Assembly (NCBI GenBank): GCA_964512305.1
Contig: CAZEIW010000231.1
Coordinates: 1 to 27,790, forward strand
Source: CAZEIW01 sp964512305
Lineage (GTDB): Bacteria > Pseudomonadota > Gammaproteobacteria > Burkholderiales > Burkholderiaceae_F
Reading direction: 5' to 3'
Length of the DNA stretch: 27,790 nt
Numbering within the stretch: the first letter of the stretch is position 1; each line of letters begins with the position of its first letter. Shown piece by piece: positions 1 to 7,353 of the stretch. The notes under the pieces were generated by a model that saw only the letters and a list, made by a program, of their open reading frames with translations, was not told the DNA's origin and did not search any database. Both the position numbers and the translations under genes were made by a program.

Positions 1-131
1 CCGATACACATGGCGCGGAAGAAAAGCGGCGGCAGGTTTTGCACGCCGAACTTCATGATGGGCCAGTTGATGCCCCAGGCCAGGGTTAGGAGGGCTAAGA
101 GGAGGAGGTCGCGGCGGGAGAGGGAGTGCAT
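1..131 (-). CDS. EamA/DMT-family transporter, N-terminal fragment
   Basis: This is the first 43 codons of a gene that runs off the left edge of the window. The ATG is complementary to 129-131. The protein begins MHSLSRRDLLLLALLTLAWG followed by INWPIMKFGV. A short basic N-terminus, a hydrophobic first membrane segment and the W-G-x-N-x-P-x-x-K-F pattern are typical of the first helix of EamA-domain (drug/metabolite transporter) permeases. These are ten-helix inner-membrane proteins that often export amino acids or metabolites. It lies 142 bp downstream of the aminotransferase gene on the same strand, so it could be a late gene of that operon or an independent chromosomal gene. The substrate cannot be told. 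The family call is fairly secure despite the short fragment. Confidence 0.7.
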   Translation of the reverse strand, partial: MHSLSRRDLLLLALLTLAWGINWPIMKFGVQNLPPLFFRAMCI

Positions 132-273
132 GGACGAGGGCTTGGGCGCAAACGCGCAAAGCTATCACACTGGACTCGCGTTCCAGCAACCGTCACTTCA
201 GTGCTCCTATGTCGTGCTCGCGCCCAATCCCAGGCGCTCCACCCGGTTTCTGCAACAGCTTCAGGCCCTCCGT

Positions 274-1140
274 TCAACCGAGTGCTCGTGCAAGTTGAAC
301 ATACAACTCCCTAAGCCGCAGTGTTGTCGGTCCCGGCTTGCCATTCCCGACCCGGCACCCGTCAATCATCACGACAGGCAAGATAAAGGTGGACGCACTC
401 GAGACAAACGCCTCCCTAGCGCAAAGCGCCTCTTCAACCGAGATCGTCCTCTCTTCTACCCGAAAACCACCTTCCCGCGCCATCGCAACCAGCGCGTTCC
501 TAGTACACCCAGCAAGAATCGACGCGGTGTTTGGCCGCGTAACCACCGCGTCCTCTCCCGACACTACAAATACCGACGAAGACGCTCCCTCTGTAATCAT
601 TCCGTCCTCGATCAGCCAAGCCTCCTCACAACCCGCTTCGGCCGCCGACCGTTTTGCCAATACTTGCGGCAAGAGAGCCACGCTCTTAATGTCCCTGCGT
701 GCCCAGCGTAGGTCGGGTGTCGTCTTCACCGAGATGCCAATCTCGACCGATGGGTTAGTCACGATCTCCTTTTGCTGGCAAAACATAACGGTCGTCGGTC
801 TAACACCTCCTTTGCACAGGAACTCTCTCCTTGCAGCTCCTCGTGTTACCTGCGTGTACACGATCCCTTCAGTCAGTGAGTTCCGCAAAACGAGAGCTCG
901 TTGTGTTTGCACGATTTCGTCTGCCGACTCTCCAACCGGCAGGGCGATCGCCGCCAGTGATCGCATGAGACGATCGATATGAGAAACGCTATCAACTAGA
1001 TTGCCATCCAGGACCGCCGTAACTTCGTAGACACCATCGGCAAAAAGAAATCCTCTGTCAAAGATCGATACCCGAGCTTGGGTTTCCCGAACAAAGGAAC
1101 CGTTAACCCACGCAATACCACCCACATCGGCATCCGTCAT
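274..1140 (-). CDS. dat: class IV PLP aminotransferase, D-amino acid (D-alanine) transaminase type
   Basis: The 288-residue protein resembles D-amino-acid transaminases, which swap amino groups between D-amino acids and 2-oxo acids in the cytoplasm using PLP. The N-terminal block IAWVNGSF...VSIFDRGFLFADGVYEV is the hallmark of the D-alanine transaminase branch. The catalytic lysine is expected at K152 (RRDIKSVALL), and E184 in MITEGASSSVF should contact the PLP ring nitrogen. Family length is about 280-290. I chose the ATG at 1140 because GAGGT lies 7-8 nt upstream; an in-frame TTG at 1167 would add nine residues. It is the last gene of the low-GC ABC-transporter cassette, 35 bp after the ATPase stop, so it probably acts on the imported substrate. 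Branched-chain transaminase or ADC lyase are alternatives within fold type IV, but the N-terminal motif argues against them. Substrate specificity is inferred. Confidence 0.85.
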   Translation of the reverse strand: MTDADVGGIAWVNGSFVRETQARVSIFDRGFLFADGVYEVTAVLDGNLVDSVSHIDRLMRSLAAIALPVGESADEIVQTQRALVLRNSLTEGIVYTQVTRGAARREFLCKGGVRPTTVMFCQQKEIVTNPSVEIGISVKTTPDLRWARRDIKSVALLPQVLAKRSAAEAGCEEAWLIEDGMITEGASSSVFVVSGEDAVVTRPNTASILAGCTRNALVAMAREGGFRVEERTISVEEALCAREAFVSSASTFILPVVMIDGCRVGNGKPGPTTLRLRELYVQLARALG

Positions 1141-1175
1141 ACCATGGACCTCGTTAGTACCGTCCAACCATATGC

Positions 1176-1907
1176 TCAGTGGGCCAGAATCTTTGAAAGG
1201 AACGTTCGGGCGCGCACATTACAAGAATTCTCGAAGAACTCCTCCGTCAACGTATCCAACACAACTTCGCCTGCATCCATAAACACAACTCTATTGGCAA
1301 CTCGCCGAGCAAACCCCATCTCGTGCGTAACGACGAGCATAGTCATCCCCTCGCTGGCAAGTTGCACCATAACCTCCAAGACCTCGTAAATGGTCTCTGG
1401 ATCGAGAGCGGAAGTTGGCTCGTCGAATAGCATCGCCAACGGATTCATTGCAAGCGCCCTTGCAATCGCAACACGCTGCTGCTGACCGCCGGACAGTTGG
1501 CTAGGATATTTGTCTGCCTTATCCTTGAGCCCTACTCTCTCTAATAGATTCAGGCTAACTGCCGCCGCCTCCTCGAGACTGCGGCCCAACACCTTCCGCT
1601 GCGCTAAACACATATTTTCAAGAACTCGAAGATGCGGAAAGAGTTCAAAGTGCTGGAAAACCATTCCAACCTGAGAGCGCAGCTTCGCGAGATTTCCACG
1701 ACTTCGGACCACGTTGACGCCATTGATCAGCACTTCGCCACTTTGAATAGGCTCGAGCGCATTAACGCACTTGATGAGCGTTGACTTTCCTGAGCCAGAC
1801 GGTCCACAAATCACTACCACTTCACCCGGGAACACACGCAGTGAACAATCACGTAGAACTCGAAATGTCGGTCCATACCACTTTGAGACGTTGCGAACCT
1901 CGATCAC
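1176..1907 (-). CDS. amino acid ABC transporter ATPase, GltL/GlnQ-like
   Basis: This 243-residue ATPase of the polar amino acid transport family powers the two permeases encoded just upstream. Visible motifs are Walker A GPSGSGKST (35-43), the Q-loop near Q85, the signature LSGGQQQRVAIARA (138-151), Walker B LAMLFDEP (157-164), D-loop SALD and switch histidine H195 in VVTHE. Length is normal for GlnQ/HisP/GltL proteins. The start is a GTG at 1905-1907, preceded by GGAGG about 6 nt away, a strong ribosome binding site. It starts 12 bp after the preceding permease stop, so the genes are cotranscribed. The protein should sit on the cytoplasmic face of the inner membrane. Family assignment is secure; the transported amino acid depends on the binding proteins. 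Confidence 0.95.
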   Translation of the reverse strand: MIEVRNVSKWYGPTFRVLRDCSLRVFPGEVVVICGPSGSGKSTLIKCVNALEPIQSGEVLINGVNVVRSRGNLAKLRSQVGMVFQHFELFPHLRVLENMCLAQRKVLGRSLEEAAAVSLNLLERVGLKDKADKYPSQLSGGQQQRVAIARALAMNPLAMLFDEPTSALDPETIYEVLEVMVQLASEGMTMLVVTHEMGFARRVANRVVFMDAGEVVLDTLTEEFFENSCNVRARTFLSKILAH

Positions 1908-1919
1908 GCCTTCCTCCGT

Positions 1920-2612
1920 CTACGTTGCTGGCATCACTTTGGATCGCAGATTAGCCACAAATATCGATCCTGCGAGCGATATTACGAAGTAGATGCTCGC
2001 GGCGAACAGGTACATTTCCACTAAGCGCCCGTCGCGGTGGGCGACTTTGCTCGCTGTGCCTAGAACGTCCGATGCAGATAGAACGTAGACGAGAGAGGTA
2101 TCTTGAAACAACACAATTACCTGTGTCAGGATCATGGGCAGCATGTTTCGAAACGCTTGAGGCAGTATCACGAAACGCATCGCGTCGAACTGGTTCAAGC
2201 CAAGCGCGTGCGCCGCCGCCAGCTGACCACGAGAAACGGACTTGATCCCCGCACGCGCGATTTCCGCGAAATAGGCCGCTTCAAAGAGAGTGAACGTAAC
2301 TAACGCTGATGGGAACACGCCCACCGCAACAGGTCGCTCTGCCCCGATGATCCATTGCCCAAGGTATGGGGCCAAGAAATAGAGCCAGAAGATAACCAAA
2401 ACGAGCGGCAGGGATCGCAAAACGTTTACGTATATAGCCGCGGCTTGCGTCAACACTGGTTGGGCGCTAACACGCACTATGGCCAGGAGGGTTCCGAGAA
2501 CGAAGCCACCGAGCGTGGCGAAGGTGGTTAGAAGCAACGTGAAGGGCAAGCCATCACGAAATAGATGGTCCGCCGACCGAAAGACTTCGTCGAAGTCGAA
2601 GTGCGCAAGCAT
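1920..2612 (-). CDS. amino acid ABC transporter permease, GltK-like
   Basis: This 230-residue inner-membrane permease has the HisMQ/GltK architecture. A hydrophobic helix spans about 22-46, further segments lie near 60-82 and 98-118, and C-terminal helices near 150-170 and 200-222. The cytoplasmic coupling loop (EAA motif) is seen at 111-130 as EAAYFAEIARAGIKSVSRGQ, which docks on the ATPase. RSLPLVLVIFWLYF (66-79) is the usual motif following the second helix. It begins 11 bp after the neighbouring GltJ-like permease stops and the two probably form the heteromeric channel. No good Shine-Dalgarno sequence precedes the ATG at 2612, consistent with translational coupling. Family call secure. 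Confidence 0.93.
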   Translation of the reverse strand: MLAHFDFDEVFRSADHLFRDGLPFTLLLTTFATLGGFVLGTLLAIVRVSAQPVLTQAAAIYVNVLRSLPLVLVIFWLYFLAPYLGQWIIGAERPVAVGVFPSALVTFTLFEAAYFAEIARAGIKSVSRGQLAAAHALGLNQFDAMRFVILPQAFRNMLPMILTQVIVLFQDTSLVYVLSASDVLGTASKVAHRDGRLVEMYLFAASIYFVISLAGSIFVANLRSKVMPAT

Positions 2613-2623
2613 TCGTGCGCGAG

Positions 2624-3355
2624 CTATTCAGCTCCGTTGCTGGATGGAATAGCCAGTCGTCTTTCGACGAATCGCATTAATATCGCAACCGACCCATTAA
2701 TTGCAAAGTACAACGCCGTTGCTGCCGCAAATGACTCAAACACCTGGAACGAAAATTCCTGCATGGCTCGAGCCTGCGCCGTAAGTTCCGGCAGACCAAT
2801 CGTTAGAGCCACAGACGTGTTCTTGATGGTGTTAAGTAACTCCGAAGTCAACGGCGGAAGGATTGTGCGCGTCGCGACCGGTAGCAAGACGAATCGACAT
2901 ACCTGTGTTTCGCTCAAGCCAAGCGCCAATCCAGCATACCTTTGCCCGATGGGCACGGATGTGACGCCGGCTCGGACTATCTCCGCCACCCTAGCTGACA
3001 TGAAGAGACCTAACCCGACCACTGACGTGAAGAACGACGCGCTTGGTAAATGTTTGAGCCATAGACCCGCTGTGGAGGGAAGCACTTCTGGTAGTACGAA
3101 ATACCAAAGGAACAGCTGCACGAGTAGCGGCACGTTCCTGAATACCTCAACGTGCACCGCGCATATTCCCTCGACGAATTTATGTCGCGAAGTACGGAGA
3201 ATCCCGACGACCGCTCCAACGAAGAGCGCTAGGACCCAAGCGCAAGCTGCTGTTGCAATGGTCCATTTCAGGCCCAAGAGCAACAAATCGAAATAGGTGT
3301 CGGCGCCGTCGGGCGATTGCTCCCAAAAGATGCGCCAATTCCAGCTGTAATTCAT
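2624..3355 (-). CDS. amino acid ABC transporter permease, GltJ-like
   Basis: This 243-residue permease aligns along its length, from memory, with the glutamate/aspartate permease GltJ. The N-terminus MNYSWNWRIFWEQSPDG is characteristic of GltJ, followed by a first helix (23-52, LLLGLKWTIATAACAWVLAL), the motif VEVFRNVPLLVQLFLWYFVL (69-88) and the coupling loop SARVAEIVRAGVTSVPIGQ (120-138). The C-terminus VERRLAIPSS also fits GltJ. It is preceded by an 83-bp gap after the second binding-protein gene and followed at 11 bp by the GltK-like permease. Of the cassette's membrane parts it gives the strongest hint that the transporter belongs to the acidic amino acid (Glu/Asp) branch. Confidence 0.95.
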   Translation of the reverse strand: MNYSWNWRIFWEQSPDGADTYFDLLLLGLKWTIATAACAWVLALFVGAVVGILRTSRHKFVEGICAVHVEVFRNVPLLVQLFLWYFVLPEVLPSTAGLWLKHLPSASFFTSVVGLGLFMSARVAEIVRAGVTSVPIGQRYAGLALGLSETQVCRFVLLPVATRTILPPLTSELLNTIKNTSVALTIGLPELTAQARAMQEFSFQVFESFAAATALYFAINGSVAILMRFVERRLAIPSSNGAE

Positions 3356-3438
3356 GGCAGCCGAACGTGAGCGAGGGGGATCTTTTCAAGGAAATGCGGT
3401 GGGAGCGGACTTGCGATGACCCTACGATCCCTTTGCCG

Positions 3439-4353
3439 CTAGGGGCGGTACGACGCTGCATCCGGTGAGTCCGATGGATGCGATAAGACTCTTTTGAGTG
3501 CACCCTCTAGCGGCACTTTAAGAGTGATCCCTTTCGGCGGAATGGGCTTTAGGAACCATTTTTCGTACAACTCCGCACCCTCGCCATTTCGAAAAAGAGT
3601 GGCGGTTGCGTTGTCCGCTACCCTCTTGAATGCGGGATCGTCCTTGCGGAGCATGATTCCGTACGGCTCAGGCGCCGAGAACGTTTCCTGCGAGATCACG
3701 TAGGCGCTCGGGTCTTTCGAGCTTGCGACGAGGCTCGCCAAGAGAATGTCGTCCATCACAAACGCCGCCGCGCGTTCGGTTTCAACCATTAGAAATCCTT
3801 CTGCGTGATCCTTGGCAGCGAGGATTGTGATTCCAAGATTTCGCGCAACGTTCGTCTGATTCAGTTGCTTGATGTTCGTTGTACCTGAAGTGGACGCAAC
3901 TACCTTTCCTTTTAGATCGTCTATATTGAGAACGTTAGCTGTCTTCTTCGAAACGAAACGGCTTGCGGTCAGGAAATGCGAATTCGTGAATGCCACCTGT
4001 CGCTGCCGTTCGGCGTTGTTTGTCGTTGACCCACATTCAAGATCAATCGTGCCATTCGCAATAAGCGGAATGCGCGTCGCAGAGGTTACGGGGTTTAGTT
4101 TGACCTCCAACCTATTGAGTCGAAGCTCATTCTTCACCGCGGCCACAATCTTGTAGCAAATGTCGAGAGCGTATCCGATCGGTTGCTGATTGTCGTCAAG
4201 GTATGAGAAGGGTACGGATGACTCGCGGTAACCAATCGTAATCGTCCCTGTTTCTTCAATCTTCTTTAGCGTTCCAGTCAACTCCTCCCCGTGAACGGCC
4301 GTGACATTCAAGAATGTTGTCGCGATGACAAGCCAAACTGATTTGAGAGGCAT
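3439..4353 (-). CDS. periplasmic amino acid-binding protein, GltI-like (copy 1)
   Basis: This 304-residue secreted solute-binding protein (family 3) delivers ligand to the adjacent permeases. A signal peptide covers about residues 1-22 (MPLKSVWLVIATTFLNVTAV then HG/EE). The mature part shows the GltI landmarks YRESSVPFSYLD (42-53), SATRIPLI (91-98), LECGSTTNN (105-113) and AAKDHAEGF (179-187). Residues matching known Glu/Asp-binding positions of GltI are retained here: R43, R94, S109 and H183. I chose the ATG at 4353, which starts the signal peptide; an upstream in-frame ATG at 4452 would overlap the preceding gene and spoil the signal. It is a paralogue of the next gene upstream, which it follows at 45 bp. 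Ligand probably Glu or Asp (L or D), inferred. Confidence 0.92.
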   Translation of the reverse strand: MPLKSVWLVIATTFLNVTAVHGEELTGTLKKIEETGTITIGYRESSVPFSYLDDNQQPIGYALDICYKIVAAVKNELRLNRLEVKLNPVTSATRIPLIANGTIDLECGSTTNNAERQRQVAFTNSHFLTASRFVSKKTANVLNIDDLKGKVVASTSGTTNIKQLNQTNVARNLGITILAAKDHAEGFLMVETERAAAFVMDDILLASLVASSKDPSAYVISQETFSAPEPYGIMLRKDDPAFKRVADNATATLFRNGEGAELYEKWFLKPIPPKGITLKVPLEGALKRVLSHPSDSPDAASYRP

Positions 4354-4397
4354 GTATCTCTTTCTTTTCGGGATCAAATTGAGTTCGGTGTGATCGT

Positions 4398-5303
4398 TCA
4401 GCCGTCCGCGGCGTCGCCAACTTTGTCGCTGGGGAATTGAAACTGCTCCCACAAAATGTGATTTAGAGGTACCTGCAGATTCAATCCGCTAGGTGGTATC
4501 GGTGACTGAAACCAGCGCCTGTAAAGAATCTCCGCTTCTCCGTCAACCATAGTGCGTGTCAAAACACCGTCAACGAACCTCTTGAACTGAGGGTCGTTGC
4601 GCCTGAGCATTATTGCTTGTGGTTCGGCTGAAACGCTTTCGCCGACGATTGCAAAAGCGGTTGGATCACTGCTCGCAGCTCGCAAGCTATACAGGACTAT
4701 GTCATCGAACAAGAATGCGTCGGCTTCTCCACGCTCGACCATCGCGAATGACTGTGCGGAATCTGCCGCTTCGGATACATGAGCTACCAGAACTCCCGCC
4801 TTTTGGTCTCGTTGCAATCGTGCTGCGTGCGTTGAACCTCGGTTGGTTACGATTCGCTTTCCGCGCAGATCCTGAATGCTCAGAATTCCCGAGTTCGCGC
4901 GAACGAGGAAGCGGCCGAAGGCGAAGTAGTGTGGAATGGAGAAGGCAACCTGCTTTCTTCGTGCTGCAGTGTTGGTCGTGGTTCCGCATTCCAAGTCGGC
5001 CTTGCCCTGTGCTACTGCAATCATGCGTTGATCAGAACTGACCGGAAGATATCTGACCTGCAGATCAGGGATCTTTAGGTCGCGCCGCAAGCTACTAACA
5101 ACGCGCATACATAGCTCGATGGCATATCCGATTGGGCGTTTGTTGCCGTCGACGTATGAAATTGGGATCGATGATTCGCGGTAGGCGATTGTTATGACCC
5201 CTGTGTTTCGTATCTTTTCCAGCGTTGATTGATCTTCGCTTTTGACCGTTGGGGCTAAGGTTAGGGCGAGTGGAACGCTCACGATCACGAAGAGTTGTTT
5301 CAT
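4398..5303 (-). CDS. periplasmic amino acid-binding protein, GltI-like (diverged copy 2)
   Basis: The first gene of the cassette encodes a 301-residue family-3 binding protein with a signal peptide of about 22 residues (MKQLFVIVSVPLALTLAPTV then KS/ED). It shares the scaffold of its downstream neighbour: YRESSIPISYVD (41-52), DQRMIAV (91-97), LECGTTTNT (104-112), and both end in a PSD-containing tail. Two ligand-site positions differ from the GltI pattern: the serine of ECGST is T108, and the histidine of the AKDH motif is replaced by serine (S182 in AADSAQSF). Both arginines (R42, R93) are kept. This suggests duplication followed by a change in ligand preference. The ATG at 5303 has only a weak ribosome binding site. 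No convincing sigma-70 promoter was found upstream. Confidence 0.9.
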   Translation of the reverse strand: MKQLFVIVSVPLALTLAPTVKSEDQSTLEKIRNTGVITIAYRESSIPISYVDGNKRPIGYAIELCMRVVSSLRRDLKIPDLQVRYLPVSSDQRMIAVAQGKADLECGTTTNTAARRKQVAFSIPHYFAFGRFLVRANSGILSIQDLRGKRIVTNRGSTHAARLQRDQKAGVLVAHVSEAADSAQSFAMVERGEADAFLFDDIVLYSLRAASSDPTAFAIVGESVSAEPQAIMLRRNDPQFKRFVDGVLTRTMVDGEAEILYRRWFQSPIPPSGLNLQVPLNHILWEQFQFPSDKVGDAADG

Positions 5304-5750
5304 AGGTCGACGAAGCGAGCGTGCGCGGAGTTCGGTAGATTTCGGACTGTGTTCGTTAGGCTATTCTTGCTCGCAAAGATGAAGGCATAGTTTCGGTCGG
5401 TGCTTTGAGGTCACCTACATTTGTGAGGATCAACTGACGCTTCTTATGTTGTTTAGCTCTTGGCCGTGTCACTTTTTCTTTGCGAAGGTTTTGAATGCGC
5501 CGTTCTTGTGTGTCGGTGCCCGCGAAGCTACTGACGCATCATTGATCATGGTGACACGGCGAGGTCACTTGGGAGCCGCGGGAATGAAGCGGGGAGTTAC
5601 CCTGACAAGGGTTGAGTGCTGTGCGGCAGCAGGACCTTTGGCGTAAATGCGCAGCCCTTCACCGCAACAACCCCGTAACACTCCCGCGATCGGATGACGC
5701 AGACGCCCGCGATTACGGTTGCGCGCTGAGCCGCGATAGAATTCGGTCCA
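5304..5750. other. 447-bp non-coding junction between low-GC cassette and pyrF
   Basis: No credible gene is seen here; the short open frames have no recognisable content. Base composition shifts from the AT-richer cassette on the left to the GC-rich chromosome on the right. A perfect 10-bp inverted repeat, GCCGTGTCAC (5463-5472) and GTGACACGGC (5551-5560), encloses 78 bp. The stretch should contain the divergent promoters of the transporter cassette (minus strand) and of pyrF (plus strand, see the -10 at 5737). No tRNA end or integrase remnant was recognised. Confidence 0.6.
5737..5742 (+). promoter_or_regulatory. candidate -10 box of pyrF (leaderless start)
   Basis: TAGAAT lies 8 nt upstream of the pyrF ATG and no Shine-Dalgarno sequence is present. 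With the usual 6-8 nt from -10 to +1, transcription would start at or just before the A of the ATG. A -35 box is poor (TTACGG at 5713-5718, 18-nt spacer). Confidence 0.45.
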
Positions 5751-6593
5751 ATGACGCAGAGCCCGCCCGCTTTTCTCGACAGGCTTCGTGCCCGCTGGCT
5801 GACAGCCAACTCCCTGCTCTGTGTCGGCCTCGATCCCGATCCGAAGCGCCTGCCGTCGCACCTGCTGGGTCACGCCGACGCGGTGTTCGAGTTCTGCCGG
5901 GACATCGTCGACGCCACCGCCGACCTCGTTTGCGCGTTCAAGCCGCAGATCGCCTATTTCGCGTCGCAGCGGGCCGAGGAGCAGTTGGAGCGGGTGATCG
6001 CGCACATCCGCGTTCACTATCCTGACGTCCCCGTCATTCTCGACGCCAAACGCGGCGACATCGGTCCCACGGCCGAGCAGTACGCGCGCGAGGCGTTCGA
6101 GCGCTATCGCGCCGATGCGGTCACGCTGTCGCCGTTCATGGGGCTGGATTCGCTCGAGCCCTTCCTCGCCTACCGCGACCGCGGGGCCTTTTTGCTGTGC
6201 CGGACCAGCAACGCCGGCGGCAGCGACCTGCAGACACTCGACGTCGGGGGCGAGAAGCTGTACGAGCGGATTGCCCGGCTTGCGGCAACGGCCTGGAACG
6301 TCAATGGCCAGCTGGGTCTGGTGGTCGGGGCAACCTTTCCGGAGGAGCTCGCGCGCGTGCGGGCCATCGCCGGTGGACTGCCGCTGCTCGTTCCCGGGAT
6401 CGGCGCCCAGGGTGGTGACCTCGAGGCCACGCTTCGCGCGGGCTGCGTCGATGGGGCCGGCCTCGTGCTCAATTCCTCGCGGGCCATCCTCTATGCGGGG
6501 TTCGACGAGGGCTTCGCGACCGCCGCCGCAGCCGCGGCGCGCACGACGCGCGACTCGATCAACGCGGGGCGGCGCCTGGTCTCAACGCGCTGA
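5751..6593 (+). CDS. pyrF: orotidine 5'-phosphate decarboxylase (type 2)
   Basis: PyrF decarboxylates OMP to UMP, the last step of de novo pyrimidine synthesis, in the cytoplasm. The 280-residue length and the start FLDRLRARWLTANSLLCVGLDPDP mark the longer bacterial/mycobacterial type 2 family. The active-site block VILDAKRGDIGPTA gives D98, K100 (proton donor) and D103. FKPQIAYFASQ (63-73) and LLVPGIGAQGGD (phosphate-binding loop) are also present. The gene stands alone on the plus strand, with a possible leaderless promoter. It is the first gene with the GC-rich codon use of the rest of the window, so it marks the right flank of the acquired cassette. Confidence 0.97.
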   Translation: MTQSPPAFLDRLRARWLTANSLLCVGLDPDPKRLPSHLLGHADAVFEFCRDIVDATADLVCAFKPQIAYFASQRAEEQLERVIAHIRVHYPDVPVILDAKRGDIGPTAEQYAREAFERYRADAVTLSPFMGLDSLEPFLAYRDRGAFLLCRTSNAGGSDLQTLDVGGEKLYERIARLAATAWNVNGQLGLVVGATFPEELARVRAIAGGLPLLVPGIGAQGGDLEATLRAGCVDGAGLVLNSSRAILYAGFDEGFATAAAAAARTTRDSINAGRRLVSTR

Positions 6594-6624
6594 CCGCGGC
6601 GTTCGATCCGTGCGGTCCCCATAG

Positions 6625-6653
6625 CGGCGGCCGCGCAAGCACCGAAGCCGCCG
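6625..6653. terminator. weak hairpin after pyrF
   Basis: CGGCGGC (6625-6631) can pair with GCCGCCG (6647-6653) across a 15-nt loop, and a second small hairpin GGCCC/GGGCC follows at 6670-6684. Neither is followed by a T-run, so intrinsic termination is uncertain, but they are the only candidate stop signals between pyrF and the cytochrome operon. Confidence 0.3.
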
Positions 6654-6707
6654 TTCAGCCGGCCAAAATGGCCCTCCGCGGGCCGTGCGACAGATCGCTT
6701 TCAGTTC

Positions 6708-6724
6708 CTTAAGGTCGATTTAAC
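6708..6724 (+). promoter_or_regulatory. candidate OmpR-family (QseB/PmrA-like) operator
   Basis: The sequence CTTAAGGTCGATTTAAC contains two half-sites, CTTAA (6708-6712) and TTTAA (6719-6723), whose starts are 11 bp apart, one helical turn. This is the direct-repeat layout bound by OmpR-type regulators and looks like the CTTAA-N6-TTTAA boxes of the QseB/PmrA group. It lies about 50 bp before the first gene of an operon that itself encodes such a regulator, in an AT-rich patch of otherwise GC-rich DNA. Autoregulation is inferred. Confidence 0.5.
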
Positions 6725-6774
6725 TTGCGTCGTCTACGGTTCGGCTCTCTCGAAATACCGCATCCGTGGATCGC

Positions 6775-7197
6775 ATGCTTCGTCTCAAACTACCGGTGGC
6801 CCTATGCGCGTTCGGGCTTGCCGCGTTGTGGGTAACCACGGTCCAGGCTCAAGGACCGGCGGACTATCTGCAATCGTTGCGGGCCGACGCGCGGGCTGCC
6901 GACCCGGGGTTCGAGGGCTTCTCGGCGCAACGCGGCCGGAGCCTGTTCGAGTCGAAGCACGGCGCCGAGTGGAGTTGCTCCTCGTGCCACACGGACGACC
7001 CGCGGCAGCGCGGTCGCCACGCGAAGACCGGCAAGGACATCGCGCCGATGGCGCCGTCCGTCAACGCCGAGCGCTTCACGTCGCCGGGCAAGAGCGAGAA
7101 ATGGTTCCGCCGCAATTGCCGCGATGTGCTGGGCCGCGCTTGCACCGATGCGGAAAAGGGCGACGTTTTGTCGTACCTGATCTCGCTGCGGCCCTGA
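6775..7197 (+). CDS. shp: SHP-type monoheme cytochrome c (DUF1924)
   Basis: This 140-residue periplasmic cytochrome c belongs to the sphaeroides heme protein (SHP/DUF1924) family, high-spin cytochromes that can bind O2 or NO when an asparagine heme ligand swings away. A signal peptide covers about 1-25 (ending TTVQA). The heme site is CSSCH (68-72). KWFRRNCRDVLGRAC near 110-123 supplies N114, the likely sixth heme ligand, flanked by C115 and C123, which fit the disulfide known in this family. I chose the ATG at 6775 (GTGGA upstream); a GTG at 6766 is possible. It is followed by a diheme cytochrome c, cytochrome b561 and a two-component system, the usual SHP neighbourhood. The O2/NO role here is inferred. 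Confidence 0.85.
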   Translation: MLRLKLPVALCAFGLAALWVTTVQAQGPADYLQSLRADARAADPGFEGFSAQRGRSLFESKHGAEWSCSSCHTDDPRQRGRHAKTGKDIAPMAPSVNAERFTSPGKSEKWFRRNCRDVLGRACTDAEKGDVLSYLISLRP

Positions 7198-7353
7198 CGG
7201 GCGAGGATTGGACGCGATTCCGGCATGTGCCCGGATCGAACTGCGCCGTCGCAGCACGGCCGCAGACGCAAGGCCCGGGAGCGAGCGGCGTTCGCGCCGG
7301 ATTGACTGCAGTGCCGTCGACGCGGCGGACGATTGATCGGGAACAAGTCGGAA

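Noticed and set aside
10..982. Plus-strand open frames opposite the EamA fragment and the aminotransferase
   Set aside because: No motif, and the minus-strand frames carry clear family signatures.
5304..5750. Integrase, transposase or tRNA attachment site at the edge of the low-GC cassette
   Set aside because: No coding remnant of a recombinase and no tRNA-like fold or end was recognised, so a named mobile element is not claimed.
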